Source: Halichoerus grypus
Lineage: Eukaryota > Chordata > Mammalia > Carnivora > Phocidae
NCBI RefSeq assembly: GCF_964656455.1
Contig: NC_135722.1
Span: 110,242,234-110,306,233 of the forward strand
DNA: 64,000 nucleotides
Reading direction: 5' to 3'
The notes below the pieces were generated by a model that worked only from the letters and a program-made list of their open reading frames with translations, had not been told where the DNA came from and did no database searches. Below are positions 39,001-54,000 of the stretch, piece after piece. Within the stretch, counting starts at the first letter, position 1; the number at the start of each line of letters is the position of its first letter. The position numbers and the translations under genes are program-made.

Positions 39001-42000
39001 CTAAGTAGAGATGAGGCAACAATGAAAGAGACCAATAAAAAGGGACGCTGCAGGGGTGCCTGGGTGGCTCAGTCGTTAAGCGTCTGTCTTCGGCTCAGGT
39101 CATGATCCCAGGGTCCTGGGATCGAGCCCCGCATCGGGCTCCCTGCTCGGCAGGGAGCCTGCTTCTCCCTCTCCCGCTCCCCTTACTTGTGTTCCTGCCC
39201 TTGCTATCTCTCTCTCTCTGTGTCAAATAAATAAATAAAATCTTTAAAAAAAAAAAAAAAAGGGACGCTGCCAAAAGGAAGCATCTCCTGAGAGATAACA
39301 TCAGAGCAGGAATGAAAAGCTCAAGAGGTGAATTAGAAAATGAAGAATTTTTAAAGGAAGTAGAGCAAAAAGAGAAGGAAAAAGGTGAGAAAACATAAGA
39401 GAATTAGAGAAGCAGTCAGGGAAGTCCATAGTCCAAGTAACAAGCATCCCAGGAAGGGAAGACAGAGACATGGAGGGAGGGGAGTACGGCCACACGCAGT
39501 AAGGACACTTCCCTGGACTGCGGAGAGAAGTGTCCTGGGGCAGAATCCACATGGTGTCCAACACAGTGAATGAAAGGAAACCTAAGCCAAGGCAGATCAT
39601 GTCACCTTCAGAACAATGACTTCCACAAAGTCTCAAGAGAGGAAAAAAGAAAAAGATCACCTGCAAAGGATCAGAACTTAACAGAACTTGGGAGTGTTTC
39701 GGTCACGACAACAGAAGTTGGAAGAAAATGTCTGGAAACAAGGGGATTACATTTCTTGATGACTGACCATGCTGAGCATCTCTCTGTGTGTTTACTGGCC
39801 CTTCCTATGTCTTCTACCATGCAGGGCACCTTCAAATCTTCTGCTCATTTTTAAATTAGACTTTTAGTTTTATTACTGTGTTCTAATGGTTTCTGTATAT
39901 TCTGGATACAAGTCATTTATCAGATTTATGTTTTGTAAATAATTTCTCCTAGTCTGTGACTTGCTTTTTAATTTTCTTCAGAACTTATTTCACAAAGGAG
40001 AAGTTTTTAATTTCGATAGGGTCCAATTTCATCAATTTTTCTTCTTCTTCTATTTTGGTATCACATCTAAAAAATCTTTGTCTCACCCAACATCATTTTC
40101 TCCTGTTTTCTTCCAAAGTTTTATAATTTTATGCTGTACATTTAGATCTATGACCCATATTCAGTTAATTTTTATACAAGTTTAAGGTAAAGGTCTTGTT
40201 TATTTTTCTCTACATGGATATTTAAATACCATTTTTTAAAAAGACCATCCTTTCCCCATTTAATTGGCATTTTGTATAAAATCAACTCACGTTTTAGTTT
40301 ATTTCTGAACTTCATAGTGTCCCAATGATCTGTCTGATTATCACTACACCAGTATCACACTGCCTGGATCACTACAGCTCAATAGTCTTTTTTTTTTTAA
40401 TATTTTATTTATTTACTTAGAGAGCAAGCAAGAGAGATAGTGTGAGCAGGGGGAGCGACAGGCAGAGGGAGAGGGAGAAGCAGACTCCCCCCTGAGCAGG
40501 GAGCCCGATGCGGGGCTCAATCCCAGGACCCTGAGATCATGACCTGAGCCGAAGGCAGACGCTCAACCAAATGAGCCACCCAGGCATCCCTCAATAGTAA
40601 GTCTTTAAATCATAATTCTTCGAACCTTATTATTTTATGAGTTTTTGTGCCACTTCCTTTTATTGAGATTTATACATTAGTCTATTAAATATTGAAGTTA
40701 ATTTTAATTAAAAGAGGCATTAGACTTGCAGTAAGGTTAATAGTCACCAACATGGAGATGGACAAACATATATGAGATATAATCAAGAAGATAAACTTAC
40801 AGAACTTAGTGATTCATGAAAGGTAGGGACTGAGAGAACATATGTCTAATATAATTTATAAGTTCTGTCTTGAACAATTAGCTATATTGTCAACAACACA
40901 AGAAACAACAGGTGTTGGCGAGGATGCGGAGAAAGGGGAACCCTCCTACACTGTTGGTGGGAAGGCAAACTGATGCAACCACTCTGGAAAACAGTATGGA
41001 GGTTCCTCAAAAAGTTGAAAATAGAGCTACCATACTATCCAGCAATTGCACTACTAGGTATTTACCCCAAAGATACAAAGGTAGTGATCCAAAGGGGTAC
41101 ATGTACCCCGATGTTTATAGCAGCAATGTCCACAATAGCCAAACTGTGGAAAGAGCCAAGATGTCCATCGACAGATTAGACTATGATTAGAATGCGGTTG
41201 AGAACCACATTGAAAATAGAGCTACCATATGACCCAGCAATCACACTACTGGGTATTCACCCAAAGGATATAAAAACACTAATTCAAAGGGGCACATGCA
41301 CCCCAATGTGTACAGCAGCATTACCTACAATCGCCAAATTATGGAAGCAGCCCAAGCGTGCACCGATAAAGAAGATGTGGGATAGAATACACCTACACAC
41401 TGGAACGTGACCCAGCCATAAAGCTCAGAGACGTCTCAGAAGACACGTCTAGCAGATTACTGGGGATCTGAGTCTGAAGCTCAGATGAGAGAGTAGGGCT
41501 GAAGGACGAGGGAGATGGATGTGGCGGGGGTCAGCACAGAGCAGCCTGGGAGGGCACGCGGACGCAGCGCCTGCGCGGACAAGAACGTCAAAGACGTCTC
41601 CTCTGAAAGGTTCGACAAAGGCAAGGCAATGGCAAAAAGTGGATAGAACCAAAATATTAAAATATCATGAAAGTATAAGTAAAATGAATAAAGACTTATT
41701 TTGTAAATCTTGAGAATATTAAAGGCAGGAGAAAAAAAACCCTTGAAGCCTGAAGGAGATAATTTTTTAAAAAATAAAAGGAAATATCAACTTAACTAGC
41801 AGAGGGTAAACAAATAAAATGGCTTACAGACAAATCTATACCAACATAAAATGTCATATATTTACAGGGTTTAGATATATTAGTATATGGTGAATTGAGA
41901 AGAATATAGCTATGATTTTAAAATAACACGGGAAAATACTATGCTTTTCCACAAAAGCTCAAGTACTTAATACCATCAGCCTGACTCAGCACAGACAAGC

Positions 42001-45000
42001 AATATTTTTTAAATCCACGTAAGTAAAAATGTAAGTTTTCATAGTAATGATCAGGCAGATGTGGTCTCCCCACAGTCTGCGTCTCGTGCCCCCTCAAAGC
42101 GTTACCTGCATTGACACTGTGATCTCTTGCAGAGCAGCGTCTGCTTCGTCTTGCTTAGTTTTAAGCAGCACGCTTTGCTCTCCAGCTCTTCTGTTCAGCT
42201 CGTCCACAAGGGCTTTGGCCTCATTCAGTTTGGACACACCAGCCTGCGTCGGTAAAATTAACCACATTAAGGAAAAGGAATTTTATACTCTCTCTCCTGA
42301 TGAACGGATAAGGAAGATGTGGGATATATAAACAATGGGGTTTCTTTAAGAAAGAGTCAAGGAAAAACCTAAGTGTGTACACATCAAACACTTGCAAGTG
42401 GACTTGGGTAGCTCCCTACTGCTGATTATAACGACTTATTCCACCATGTACCCATTAAGGTGTGGTACAAGACTCCACAGAGACACAAAGGAAAAACAGA
42501 CTTTAAAGTGTCACAGTAAAGCCGAACAGATCAACACATACTTGGGAGCTTCAAGACCAGGATCTTTACCCACTGAAGTCTGTGGGAGAGAAAACAGAAA
42601 GCGAGGAAAAACTGAGCAAAGCTTTTCCACTTCTCAGTCTCCCTGACTACGTAAAAGGACTCAAGGCCTACTCTTGGGTGGACATCTGACCCTGGGCTGG
42701 CCATTACTGTACCCCATCCCACCACCCGTGAGTAATCCAAGGAATGAACACGAAAATCTTCCCCCTCTCCTATAATATGAGTTGGGTTTTGTCACCTAAC
42801 AAATGAGAAGATTTCGGGAGACAGTAGTGGCAAAAAGCAATATAACCAGTATTTTCTGAGCACCCAACAGAGAGGACAGCATCGTGCTGGCTCTTTATCT
42901 AACTGACCCAATCAAGTTGCAGGTCAACAAGTCTATGTAATTTACCCAAAGCACCCCAGAGAACTAAATCAAGAAAATGACCTTCCCAAAGCAAGTATAG
43001 TTAGTGGCTTGCTCTGAATGGAAGAGGGGTAAAGATAACTTTGTCAGTTAGGGTGGATCCTACTTATGACACTAACAGAGAGACACTACGACTTTGGAGA
43101 GGAAATGCTCTCCGACAGCTTCCGAGGCTGGCATTTTAATGCCACATTTAAGTTGAAGCTCTGTAATTACAGAAAAGGAGAAAGACAACTGTTCAGAATG
43201 TACTGACATAGATAAAAGTACTATTTTATAAGGTATAATTTTAATTTTAAAGGTTATTATAAAGCTTAATCTCAGATATTATGTTTTAATTAATAACAGA
43301 CATTTCTGAATTTCTAAATACACTTTGATTTTAAAGAAACTTTTAAAGATCACCATAAACTATCAAAAGCACATAAATACCATCCAGTGGAGAAAAAGAA
43401 CAATTACTGAATCTAAATAAAAATTACAAAACCATTAGTATACCTAGGAGCAATACGGGTAGGTGAGATTGTTTTAAGGCCTGTAATACAGTACTCATTT
43501 ATACCAAATATATGCCACAGGCAACGGATTATAATATACATAATCCTTGTACCCCACAGGTAAGTAAAATAATTTGAGATTACCAATATTGTACCTGCAA
43601 ATGACTTTGTCTTTTTAATAGTTCGTTTTTCTTGCTGCTACTGATGGCAGAATACACGCGTAAAAAGGTCATATATCGGCTTGGGGTAGCACCATACGCT
43701 TTACAAGATTCATGGATTAATAAAAATGATTTCAGAAAATCAGGATCAACTAGAAAGAGAAAACAAAATGATTTAATATATACATGATCTATTGCGAATT
43801 AGAGAAAATCATCTTAACTACATTTATTTCATACCAGATATTTCCACCTACAGAACTATAACTACAAGGTATCATCTCTGCATAAAGGTACATCTATTCA
43901 CAGCTCCATGTTCCTTATGACTTTGAATTACTTAATTTCAGTGGTCTCTATCTGTCCACTGTGACATATTTGCTCTGAACACTTTTATTGCTGCAAGAGA
44001 GAGAAATCTACAGGTTGTCATAGCATATAAATTAGTTGGACCTACAGAACTTGTAATCTAGAAGCAAACACAATAAAAGCTCCTTGAATGGAAAAGAGAT
44101 ACCAAACCAAGAAACACAGGTCCACTGTCATTTGACACACAGTGAAACAGGACCTCAAAAGCCAAAAAAATGACAAGTCAGTTCACACAGGATGCAACAC
44201 ATCCATTACTAAACATGTTATCTTCCTCTCATCACCTCAATCTATGTTCTTTCATATTCTCTACCTCGGTTAGTAAAGTCAACTTCTCATCACTGTTCTA
44301 AGCCAGAACCCCAAGAAACATCCTTGCGTCCTCCTTCCTCTAAGGGGTCCCCTTAGAGTGCCCCCTGGAACCCCCAAGTCCATTCCTTCCTCTTGGATTA
44401 CTGCAGTGGCCTTCCACAGGGCTCTGATCGCCTTCAGTTCTTCTCCTTACACCCCCCCTAGTTTCCAGTAATTGAGGAAAAGGATGGACCCAGACAATTC
44501 TGTTTCTACAGCAAGACTCTGGTTACGTCTCTGCTAAAATCGCTCCATGACCGCAGATCACCCAAGTGTCAGAATCCAAATTCCTTAGCACGACACGGGA
44601 GTCTTGTCGTTACTGAAGCCGCCTGCCTTCTCTTCACCTAGTACTCTACTGCTCACACGTCCATGTCTCAGCCGTTGGGCTGCTCACAGATCCAGTAAAA
44701 TAGCTCGTTTATTTCTTGGAGCCTTTTCTATGCTAGTCACTCTTCTCCAAACTGCCCATCTGCCCATGTCCATTTGCTGTAACATCTGCTAGTAAGCTGT
44801 CTCACTTTCAAAGGCTCTTCATATCAACTCCTACCATCATTTATCTCACTGTATCAGAGTTTATGTTGATATAGAACATAATTCTTGCTATTCTTTAGTA
44901 CGGTAGGAGCTCCTAAGTCATCTCTAGTATCCAGCCCAGTACCTAAGGTAAAACAAGTTCAATAACTATTTGGTGACTAGATGGTGAGATAAATAAATTA

Positions 45001-48000
45001 ATGAATGCGCTATGATACTAAAAAAAAAAAAGACCACATCCAAAATTAATTTGGAACTGGAAAAAATAATGAAAGTATAATTAAGAAAATATTGTGTGCA
45101 CACTCAAAGAACACCCCAAAACTTTTTCATGTGTGAGTTGCACGCTGTGACATAGCTAAGTGAAAAGTGAAAACTAATAGAGAAGCTTAGCCTTCTAGCC
45201 AAAGACCCCAGACAATGTAAGTAGAACATCCGATCATCCAGGTCAAGAATATAATTGTTTAACTTCTTAAATGTAAACAATAGATAATGAGTTAGGTCCT
45301 GCAGAAAATGACATAAACACGAGTTTATAAATACAGAGAGCTTTAGTTTAGTTTTCATCAAAAGAAATCCTTGTTAGGAGACACCTGGGTGGCACAGTCA
45401 GTTAAAAGCGTCCAACTCTTGGTTTCAGCTCGGGTCGTGATCTCAGGGTCCTGGGATCGAGCCCCGCATCAGGCTCCACACTCAGTGCAGAGTCTGCTTG
45501 GGATTCTCTCTCCCTCTCCCTCTGCCCCTCCCTCTCTAACAAATAAATAAATCTTTAAAAAAAAAAAAGCCTTTATGCTAGTTTATCATTATTCAAATTC
45601 ACAATCACTGTGAATCTTTAACGAATCTATGACACCAAAAAATGGCAATTATTTTACAAAGTCAATTTCATCAAAATACTACCTGAGTTTTTTTTCTTTT
45701 CTTCTTTCCTTTTTTTGTCGCTGTATTTTTCTTCGCCATCTGTTTCACTGAGTAACATTTCAGGTATCTAAAACAGGAAGAGAATTTCTTCAAACCTCAA
45801 CTCAATAGGAAAAAGTTTAAATAAATCTAGTATCAAAGGTTAAAAATAAAAAGAACACTTTTCTTCTAGGTTTCTTACTAGAGTAAGAGAAATAATGAAT
45901 ATATCCATCTTCAGAATTTTTAGAATTCTAATATTCTAGAATATTTCCTAGACAAGATTTTTGACACACATCAACCATTAATTGATTGCAAATTACTGAA
46001 GGAGCTCACAGTTTGGATTGAATTAGAAAATAATCACAAATGCCATTTAAAATCATACAATAAGAAAAATAAAAAGCTTTATTTGGCATCAGGGCATAGA
46101 GGGATAGTAAGGATTCTGAGGTCTCCTGAATAAGAAGGAACTAAAAGTAAATGAAAAGAACTCCACAGTTGGTAATTAACAGTTTCATAATTGATAATCT
46201 TAAAAACTGTTGTCGAGCTACCACTAGAATTTTGCCACTATCACAAGGAAGATCAAGTTTCATAAACAGATCCCATTATTATAATGGAAAGTATGATAAT
46301 CTAATAAGAGTACTCATTTAAAATATACAAAAAAAACAGAAGTAAAATACTCTTAGTTTCCCAGGAAGAAAATTAAAGTAGCAGAACACGGACATTTTTG
46401 CAACAGGAAGCCCAAGGAGTCCAGGTATGTGGGTCAAAGCCTCACTTTCTGAATCTCCCAGACTAAACACCATGTCACACAAAAGACCCCTTTACTGACG
46501 AAGAATTTGAAAGTGCCATGGTTCGCGACCAGAGAGTACTGTTTTTTCCTCAAACATCTTCACTGATTTCTGCCAAAACCCTGGAGCCTCTGGGAGAATA
46601 TTTCAAATCTATCCTTTCAAATAAACTGAAATTTTTTTCTTAGGAAACTTGCTTTATTTTATTTTATTTTTTTTTAAAGATTTTATTTATTTATTTGACA
46701 GAAAGAGACACAGCGAGAGCAGGAACACAAGCAGGGGGAGTGGGAGAGGGAGAAGCAGGCTTCCCGCCGAGCAGGGAGCCCAGTGTGGGACTCGATCCCA
46801 GGACCTGGAATCATGACCTGAGCTGAAGGCAGACGCTTAACGACTGAGCCACCCAGGCGCCCAGAAACTTGCTTTCTTTAAAATAGTCTATCCCTTATGT
46901 GAATTAGCTTGATTGTGTAAACATCGCACAAGATATACATATATCAGAACATCACACTGTACACATTAAATATATACAACTTTTATTTATCAGTTTGTAT
47001 CTCAATAAAGCTGGGTGACAAAACAATGCTCCAGCCCCAAACAACACCCTCCATCTGCAAAGTGTTCCTGGCTGGATTGGCCCACACTCCCCTTTACCTC
47101 CATTTTCCCCCTCGGAGATAAAAATGGCATATTAACTCTATTAATTCCTATACATACCTTCACCTCTCAATTCCTTCAACTCCTGTCCTTCTGGTGTCTT
47201 CTCCACCACCTTTTCCTCAGCTAATCACACCCTACCTCCAACGGTCAGACCCTGAGACCGTGTCACTAACAAGAACTGAAATCATTCCATCATCTCACTT
47301 GCAAATATCCCAGCCAGCCCCAGCTCATTCCCTTCATAAGGCCAATAAACCTCATGCTCCACTAAGACCTGCGATGTATCAATTTGAAAATCGCCACACT
47401 GTCGTTCACCGTCTTCCTATCACGAGCTCGCAACTCTCTCGGCCCTCACTCACTCGGCTGTACTCGAGTCACAAAGCCCCAATGCCGGCCAAGTGCAAGG
47501 GGGCGCCCAGTGGCTGAGGGAAACACACACCACGCTGACTGGCCTCCGCTCAGCTCTCTGATCGCTAGCTCACGCCAACCCTATGCCACCCAGCCCTCAT
47601 ACCCCCTTCTCCTCAGCCTCCCCCTCTTTCACTCGTCCAAACTGTTCTGCGTATCTTCTTGCATCCCTTCAGGGCCCCACAAACTCTCCCCTCGGCTTTT
47701 CTCTCACCTCATCACCTTGCTGTCGCTCACTGAGAAAAGAGAAACCATCAGAAGCCTGTGCACCACTCCCCGATACCACACCTACCCACTCACCTGGAGC
47801 TGGGCCCCTGCGCCCTGCTTTCTTTGCTGCAGGGGCCAGTCCCTAGTCCTCTCATTTGTGCGCCAGGCCGTGACATGGCTGCACAATGTTCCCCTGCCTT
47901 TCATACGTTCTCACTTCCTTGTTTGCATTCCTGACGGCATACGAACGTGCAATAGTATGTCCCACCTTAAAAGTTTTAAAAGAACAAGTATTATTTTTAC

Positions 48001-51000
48001 CTACTTCCTTCCTACTGATCCATTTCTCTGTTCCACTTTACAACAAAATCCCTCACAAGAGGTGACCACACTCACTCTCTCCAAATCCCCTTCTCACTGT
48101 TTCTGGAGCGCGGCCGCTAACTGAAACTGCTTTCTTAGCCTCACAATGACCTCCCTGCTGCCGGAGCCGACAGTCAGCCCCCAGGCCCCATCCACCTGTG
48201 CGCACCACTGCCCTGAAACGCAGTCTTCTGCTCATCTTCACACTCTGCTGGTTTCTCTCCCGCTTCCCCACAGCAGCCCCTTCTCTGTATCCTTTGCGGA
48301 TCCCTCGTCTTCACGTCAACCTCTTCATGTTGAACAAGAGCCCAAGACTTCAGTCCTTGACTCTCCACCTTGTAGTCAATGCTCATTCCTTGATGGCATC
48401 ATTCATTCTCAGAGCTGTAAATACCACCCATACTCTGACAATTCCCAGTGTTTTATCCTGGATGCCTGACCCTTCTTTCCCCTGAACTCCAGACTCCTAT
48501 ACCCAGATGCCTTCTCCGTCCTGCAGCCTGGAGGTCTGACGTCTCATAAAGAACACATCTAAAACTGCAAGCCTCATATCCTCCTCTCAAAATGCTCTTC
48601 TCAGTCTTCCTGTTCTCCGTGGACAGGTACTCCATCCTTCCAGGGACTTAAGCCAACATCCTTGGCAGTATCCTTGCATCCTCACCTCCTTTTACATCTT
48701 AGTACAATCTGTCAGCAAATTCAGTTATTTCTACAGTAAAACATATTCAGAATCCAACCACTTCCCACCGCCTCTCCTCCTCCATCCCTAATGCACACCA
48801 TCCTCTCTCTCACCGGATTACTGCAACAGCTTTGTAACTAATTCTACCCTTGCCTTTGAGAGTCTATTCCCAACCCGGAAGCCAAAGTAATCCCGTTAAA
48901 ACATTAGAACGGTGTGTCGAAAGCCTCCAAAGGCTCCCTCACCTGTTTCCAGGAAAAGCTAAACTCCTTAGAATGGCTCACAAAGCCCCATCCTAACTGC
49001 TGCCCTCTTACTTCCCTGACCTCATCTCCAACCACTCTCCCTCTGAATCACTCTAACCGCTGACTGGGCTTCCGGCTGACCCTCAGAATCACCAGGCACA
49101 CTGTCGGCTCAGGATCTCCCTGAAGGAGACGTTCCCCCAGCGACCCCCCAAAACCTCGTAAACCCCATGAGGGCAGGGACTTTCATCTGCTTTTTCTCTG
49201 CTATAACCCCAACAGATAGAACAGTGGCACATATTAGAGACCTGATAATTACTTCTTAATGAAGCCTCTCGTTCATGTGGCCTCTTAAGACTGGAATAAT
49301 TTTCCTGTCCTTTATCTACTTGCTGAAATCTAACTAAACTATCATCTCATCTGTAAAACCTTATCTCAAATTACAGTCCTCCCTCTGACTCACGATAGGC
49401 AACAGTCTGTACTTCTTTACACAAAAATGAAGAAATGAATGATCGAGAATATAAATATTATTCAAAGAAATAATCCTGAAAAGTATTATTTATCAAACAA
49501 AGCAATGGCAGAGGCTTCCACTTAAGATGGTTCAATGAGTTCACACTTCAAACACATCCCCCTCCCAACACTTAACACCACAATGATAGATATTTTTTGA
49601 AAGATTTAATTTTTTTTAATTTAAGAAAATGGCTAAAATTATTGCTACAATGTTTTTATCATGGGCTAGCTAACGAAATGAATAAAATTTTAAAAGTACA
49701 ATAAGTACCTCTGTAGTCCTTAAGAACATGAAGTTCTACACTCGACTAAAATGTCATATAAGAGCATAAAGAAAAGAGAGAGGTTTTCAAACATGTATAT
49801 TCAGTGCCACAATTAAGGTAATATAATAACAAACACCAAAGCAAAGTCAGGAAAATCTGTAACTTCAAAAAGAAAGTATGCTCTTTTTCATTTCCATACT
49901 TAAATGTTAAACTTACTTTCCTCATGCTGCTATCTGACCAACCCTCCATCCACAACACCTGGCATTTCTTATGCAAAGCTGGATTACTCTCACAGTTTAT
50001 TATGAAGTTTAAATTTGTAGAATCCATTATCAAGACGATATGCAAGTTTTGTTGAATTCCTAAAAAAATATAAGAAAATTATCATGGACATTACAACAAT
50101 AATTGGGGAAATCTATATATGGTCTGCTTTTATGAGTTTAAAATTTTCTAAAATGAAATGGTAGGAGCCATTAAGCAATATCACAGTTATGATTTTTATT
50201 TTTGTTAAAAAATACTTGTGTGTGTGTTTGTGTGTGCATGCTAAGAGAAAAGATGCAGAAGGAGTTCAGGAAGAAGGCAAGTGTATGTACCAGATTGCTG
50301 TTTGGATGTTACTTTTCAAATGTGAAACTGGATTCTACTTTACAATTTTTCTTTCAAGGATTTTGGTTTCAATATTCACAAGCAAATTGATCTCCAATTT
50401 TCTTTTAGGAGAAATATATTTTTCCTGTTTCATCAATATTGTTTTCCCTTCATGAAAGGGAATTTGGAAACTTTGCTTCATTATCCATGTTCTGAAACTG
50501 TTTTGAATAGCACTGGGATGATCGGTTTCTCAGAGGCCTGGTAGAGTTTCCTTGTGAACTTGAAGGAGAGGGAGCAGACAGTAGCTCTTTAGCCGGCTTC
50601 TCTGTTTCAGTAATAAATGTTCTTTTAGGGGAAGAAAGCAGCTAAGTGTTTGTAGTACTGTCTGGGTGGTATTATCAGTGACTTCTATCGACTTCTTCAA
50701 TGTGAGGTATCTGCAGGGCACATAAAACCGCTTCTGTGAGCAGAAAGCTGCTGAGCCAGAAAAAACTAGAGAGTCTGGCAAAATCTAAACAGTTCGATAA
50801 TTTTCTAAGATAGGAAGTTCTGAACACTAGTTTTACCACACAGGAACAAAAGCAGTGAAGTAAATATTCCAAGGAACATGAAAACACTTTCATCTTTCCC
50901 TTCTGCTAAAATTTTGCTAACATGCTTTTACTATAGGTTGGCTTTTCTAAAAGCACCATAAAAAAGAAAAAAGTATAAATTACCAAATAGACCCAAGATT

Positions 51001-54000
51001 TAAGATACCTTTGCAACCTAATTAGAAAATATGGCAAATTAAATGGTACTTATTTCACATGAACCAGAATTTGAATTGACGAATTCAATACAGTCACTTA
51101 CTATATGTGAAGTAATTGAAGACTGGTCCGAAAAAACCATCCTGCGAAGCCTCATCCTTGAGAGGCAACAGCAAAGGCTCTAATTCTTCCAGGGTATAGA
51201 GTCCAGGAACTTCACCTACGGAACACGGCACTTCTCGTGAATTTTAGCTGCATTACCCCAGCTGAAACACACTTTACATCCACAACACTTGTTCTATTTT
51301 TGTATCAGTCTGCTCTTATTCAGGCTGTTTCCAAAAACACATAACCCTATCACCTCTCTGTTACTCACAAATCTCCCTCTGTTGCCTTCATTCGATAAAA
51401 CTCAAACTCCTGAGCAAGCCGTTCGAGACAGTGGACCATCTATCTAGCTGTCCACCTGTCTTTGAGGGTTCTTCTCCACCCCTCCCATACGAGACCTTGT
51501 ATTCTAGCCTCAGTGAATGTCTTTGTGTCCCATAAATATAATGAAATACTCCCTCTTCCTGGAATTTATATGCACAGCCTTCCCCTGGCCTTTACCTTCC
51601 CCCCCAAATTACCATGTGTCCCAGGAGACACTGCTGTGCTGACTTCCCGGGTGCTGGGGAGAGCACTCTTTCTCTCTCCCACATCTAAACATGTCACTGT
51701 TCAGCATGTATCACATCACGTAACCATGAATGAAGTATTTTCCTTTCCTGCTCAATTAGATTCTGAATTCCCAAAGGACAAATATTTGATCATGTTCAAT
51801 ATTAACCTTAGAACATCCTTAGCAAAGTATCTGGAACATAAATATTTATTAGATGAATGAATGAACGAATGAAAACCTGTACTAGAAATCAGAACTAGTG
51901 CAGGGCCTGCTACAAGGCAACAGAATGGTGAAAGGCAAATCACACTGGATTAAGACCACAAGTGTAACTAGGTCTTATTTACAACTATGAGTCCAGTATT
52001 TAGAACTGGGCCTGGCACATAACAGGTGTTTAATAAACATTTATTAAGCCAATATACTTAAAGTTGGCAAGAACCAGTAAGATTAAGTAAAAACCCTTTT
52101 GCTGAGCATGCAAGGCAGTGCATTCACACAGGGCCCATCACAGCCTCATCCCTACTTTCCCTCAGGCCCAACTCAGAGGTGCCGGACCACATCTTGTCTG
52201 CCAAGCTTATACCTACCCAAACACACACACACACAAATCTGCTCTGTCTTTCAATTTCAGCCATAACAAGACACTTCTTTTTTTTTTTTTTTTAAGATTT
52301 TTATGTATTTATTTGACAGAGACAACGAGAGCAGGAACACAAGCAGGGGGAGTGGGAGAGGGAGAAGCAGGCTTCCCGCTGAGCAGGGAGTCTGATACAG
52401 GGCTGGATCCCAGGACCCTGGGATCACGACCTGAGCCGAAGGCAGACGCTTAACCCACTGAGCCACCCAGGCGCCCCAACAAGACACTTTCGATTCCTTA
52501 AATGTAGCAAAGAAACTTGGCTCTACGTACATACTATCCACTACAGCAAATAAGAATTTGAAATAGAAAAACGAGACAAAGGCCTATTTTCTCTGAAAGT
52601 ATTTTTCAAATACTTTTTTGCTAAAAATGTTGGTAAAATTTAACTTATGATTTTTGAAGTTACAACTTGATAATAAAGACCAATTTATCTTAAGGTAAAA
52701 AGGTAAAAACAATAATCACTGCTGCTTATGTGGATGTTTGCTTTCACAAACAAAACAAAACGAGAATCCTAGCACAAAGCTGTCTCTCTGCTGGACCAGT
52801 TTCAGCCATAAGGAACAGGCCTCCACCTAGTGACGACTGAAGCAAGATGCAGGGACACACACCGTACACATGGACAGGAGTGGTCCTGTGAGCAGGTCCC
52901 GAGCCCCAGCAGCCCCACTCCAGCACCTGCCTCTGCAGGACTTGGGCCGGAGACTGGCCTGCTGACTGCCTAACCAGCGTCCCCGCCTGCAGTCACGTGA
53001 ACATCAAATGTAGACACTTCCTATTCTAAGTCATACGTGTTCCTCGACCAGAGCTGTGAAATTCTGAAGAGAAGACTATTTCATTTCAGAGCCCACCTAA
53101 CATGACACAAAACAAGCATTTACTAAACACGGGGTCCGACAGATGCATCATGGAAACTAGCTTTTAACAAGGTTTACTTTGTACTTAAATAACAAAACAA
53201 TCTTGGTCCAAGTTTAAAACTAAGCTACCTCCTACCAATTCTAACAGTGACAACTCATAAAGAGATTTGAATAAATGTCACAAATTCTTCAGAAAAGGAA
53301 GACATATAGGAAATTGCAGGTATCCTCTCCAGAAAACCATGAAAACAGTCAGGTGACTCAAGAGACAACAAGAGCATACCGCGATCTGGGAAACATGGAC
53401 CTCAGATATTGAGAATATATCTGTATTTACATATCCATGTTAAGGCCATTATTCAACCATTCCACTAACGATGGACAGTGAGGTTCCATCACATTTTTAT
53501 TATGAATTATACTATGCATTTCCCTGCATGCTAAATCTATTATTTCTGTAGGTGAAATTCCTACACGTAATAGAGCTGCTATATTAAAGGGTACGGCACA
53601 TTTTTTTTAAACAACACCGACTGATAACTTTCCAAAAAAACTGTAACAGATAATGGTCCCACCAAAAGGATATGAGAGGGCCAGTTTTTCAGGACATTCA
53701 CCAACATTAATCATTTTGGGGGCACGCCTGGGTGGCTCAGTCAGTTAAGCGTCTGCCTTCGGCTCAGGTCATGATCCCAGGGTTCTGGGGTTGAGCCACG
53801 TGTCGGGCTCCCTGCTCAGCCTGCTTGTCTCCCTCTCCCTCTGCTGCTCCCCCTGCTCGTGCTCTCTCTCTCCCTCTCAAATAAATAAATCTTTAAAAAA
53901 TAATAATAATAATAATCATGCTTATGTAATTCTTCAATCTCCTGATTTTATAAAAATGGGCTTTCTCAATTCTCCAGCTCCAAGCATGTTTAATCCCAGG

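Larger units (their letters stand above)
36923..42105 (-). other. DYNC2H1: Intron rich in SINE and LINE-1
   Basis: Repeats are listed separately. The stretch 37690-38520 is moderately GC-rich with no recognised repeat apart from a possible MER5 trace near 37775, and 38520-39036 and 41430-42100 show nothing. Confidence 0.65.
43750..45682 (-). other. DYNC2H1: Intron with L2 and Can-SINE
   Basis: The stretches 43750-44220 and 44990-45370 show nothing recognisable. Confidence 0.65.
45768..49916 (-). other. DYNC2H1: Intron with Can-SINE and a long L2 tract
   Basis: 45768-46643 and 49280-49916 show nothing recognisable. 47040-48000 is pyrimidine-rich and may be more L2, too decayed for me to say. 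Confidence 0.65.

Noticed and set aside
47384..48124. 246-codon open frame, the longest in the window
   Set aside because: No recognisable domain, low-complexity S/P/L composition, lies in a pyrimidine-rich tract that runs into an antisense-to-gene L2; no splice or promoter context.
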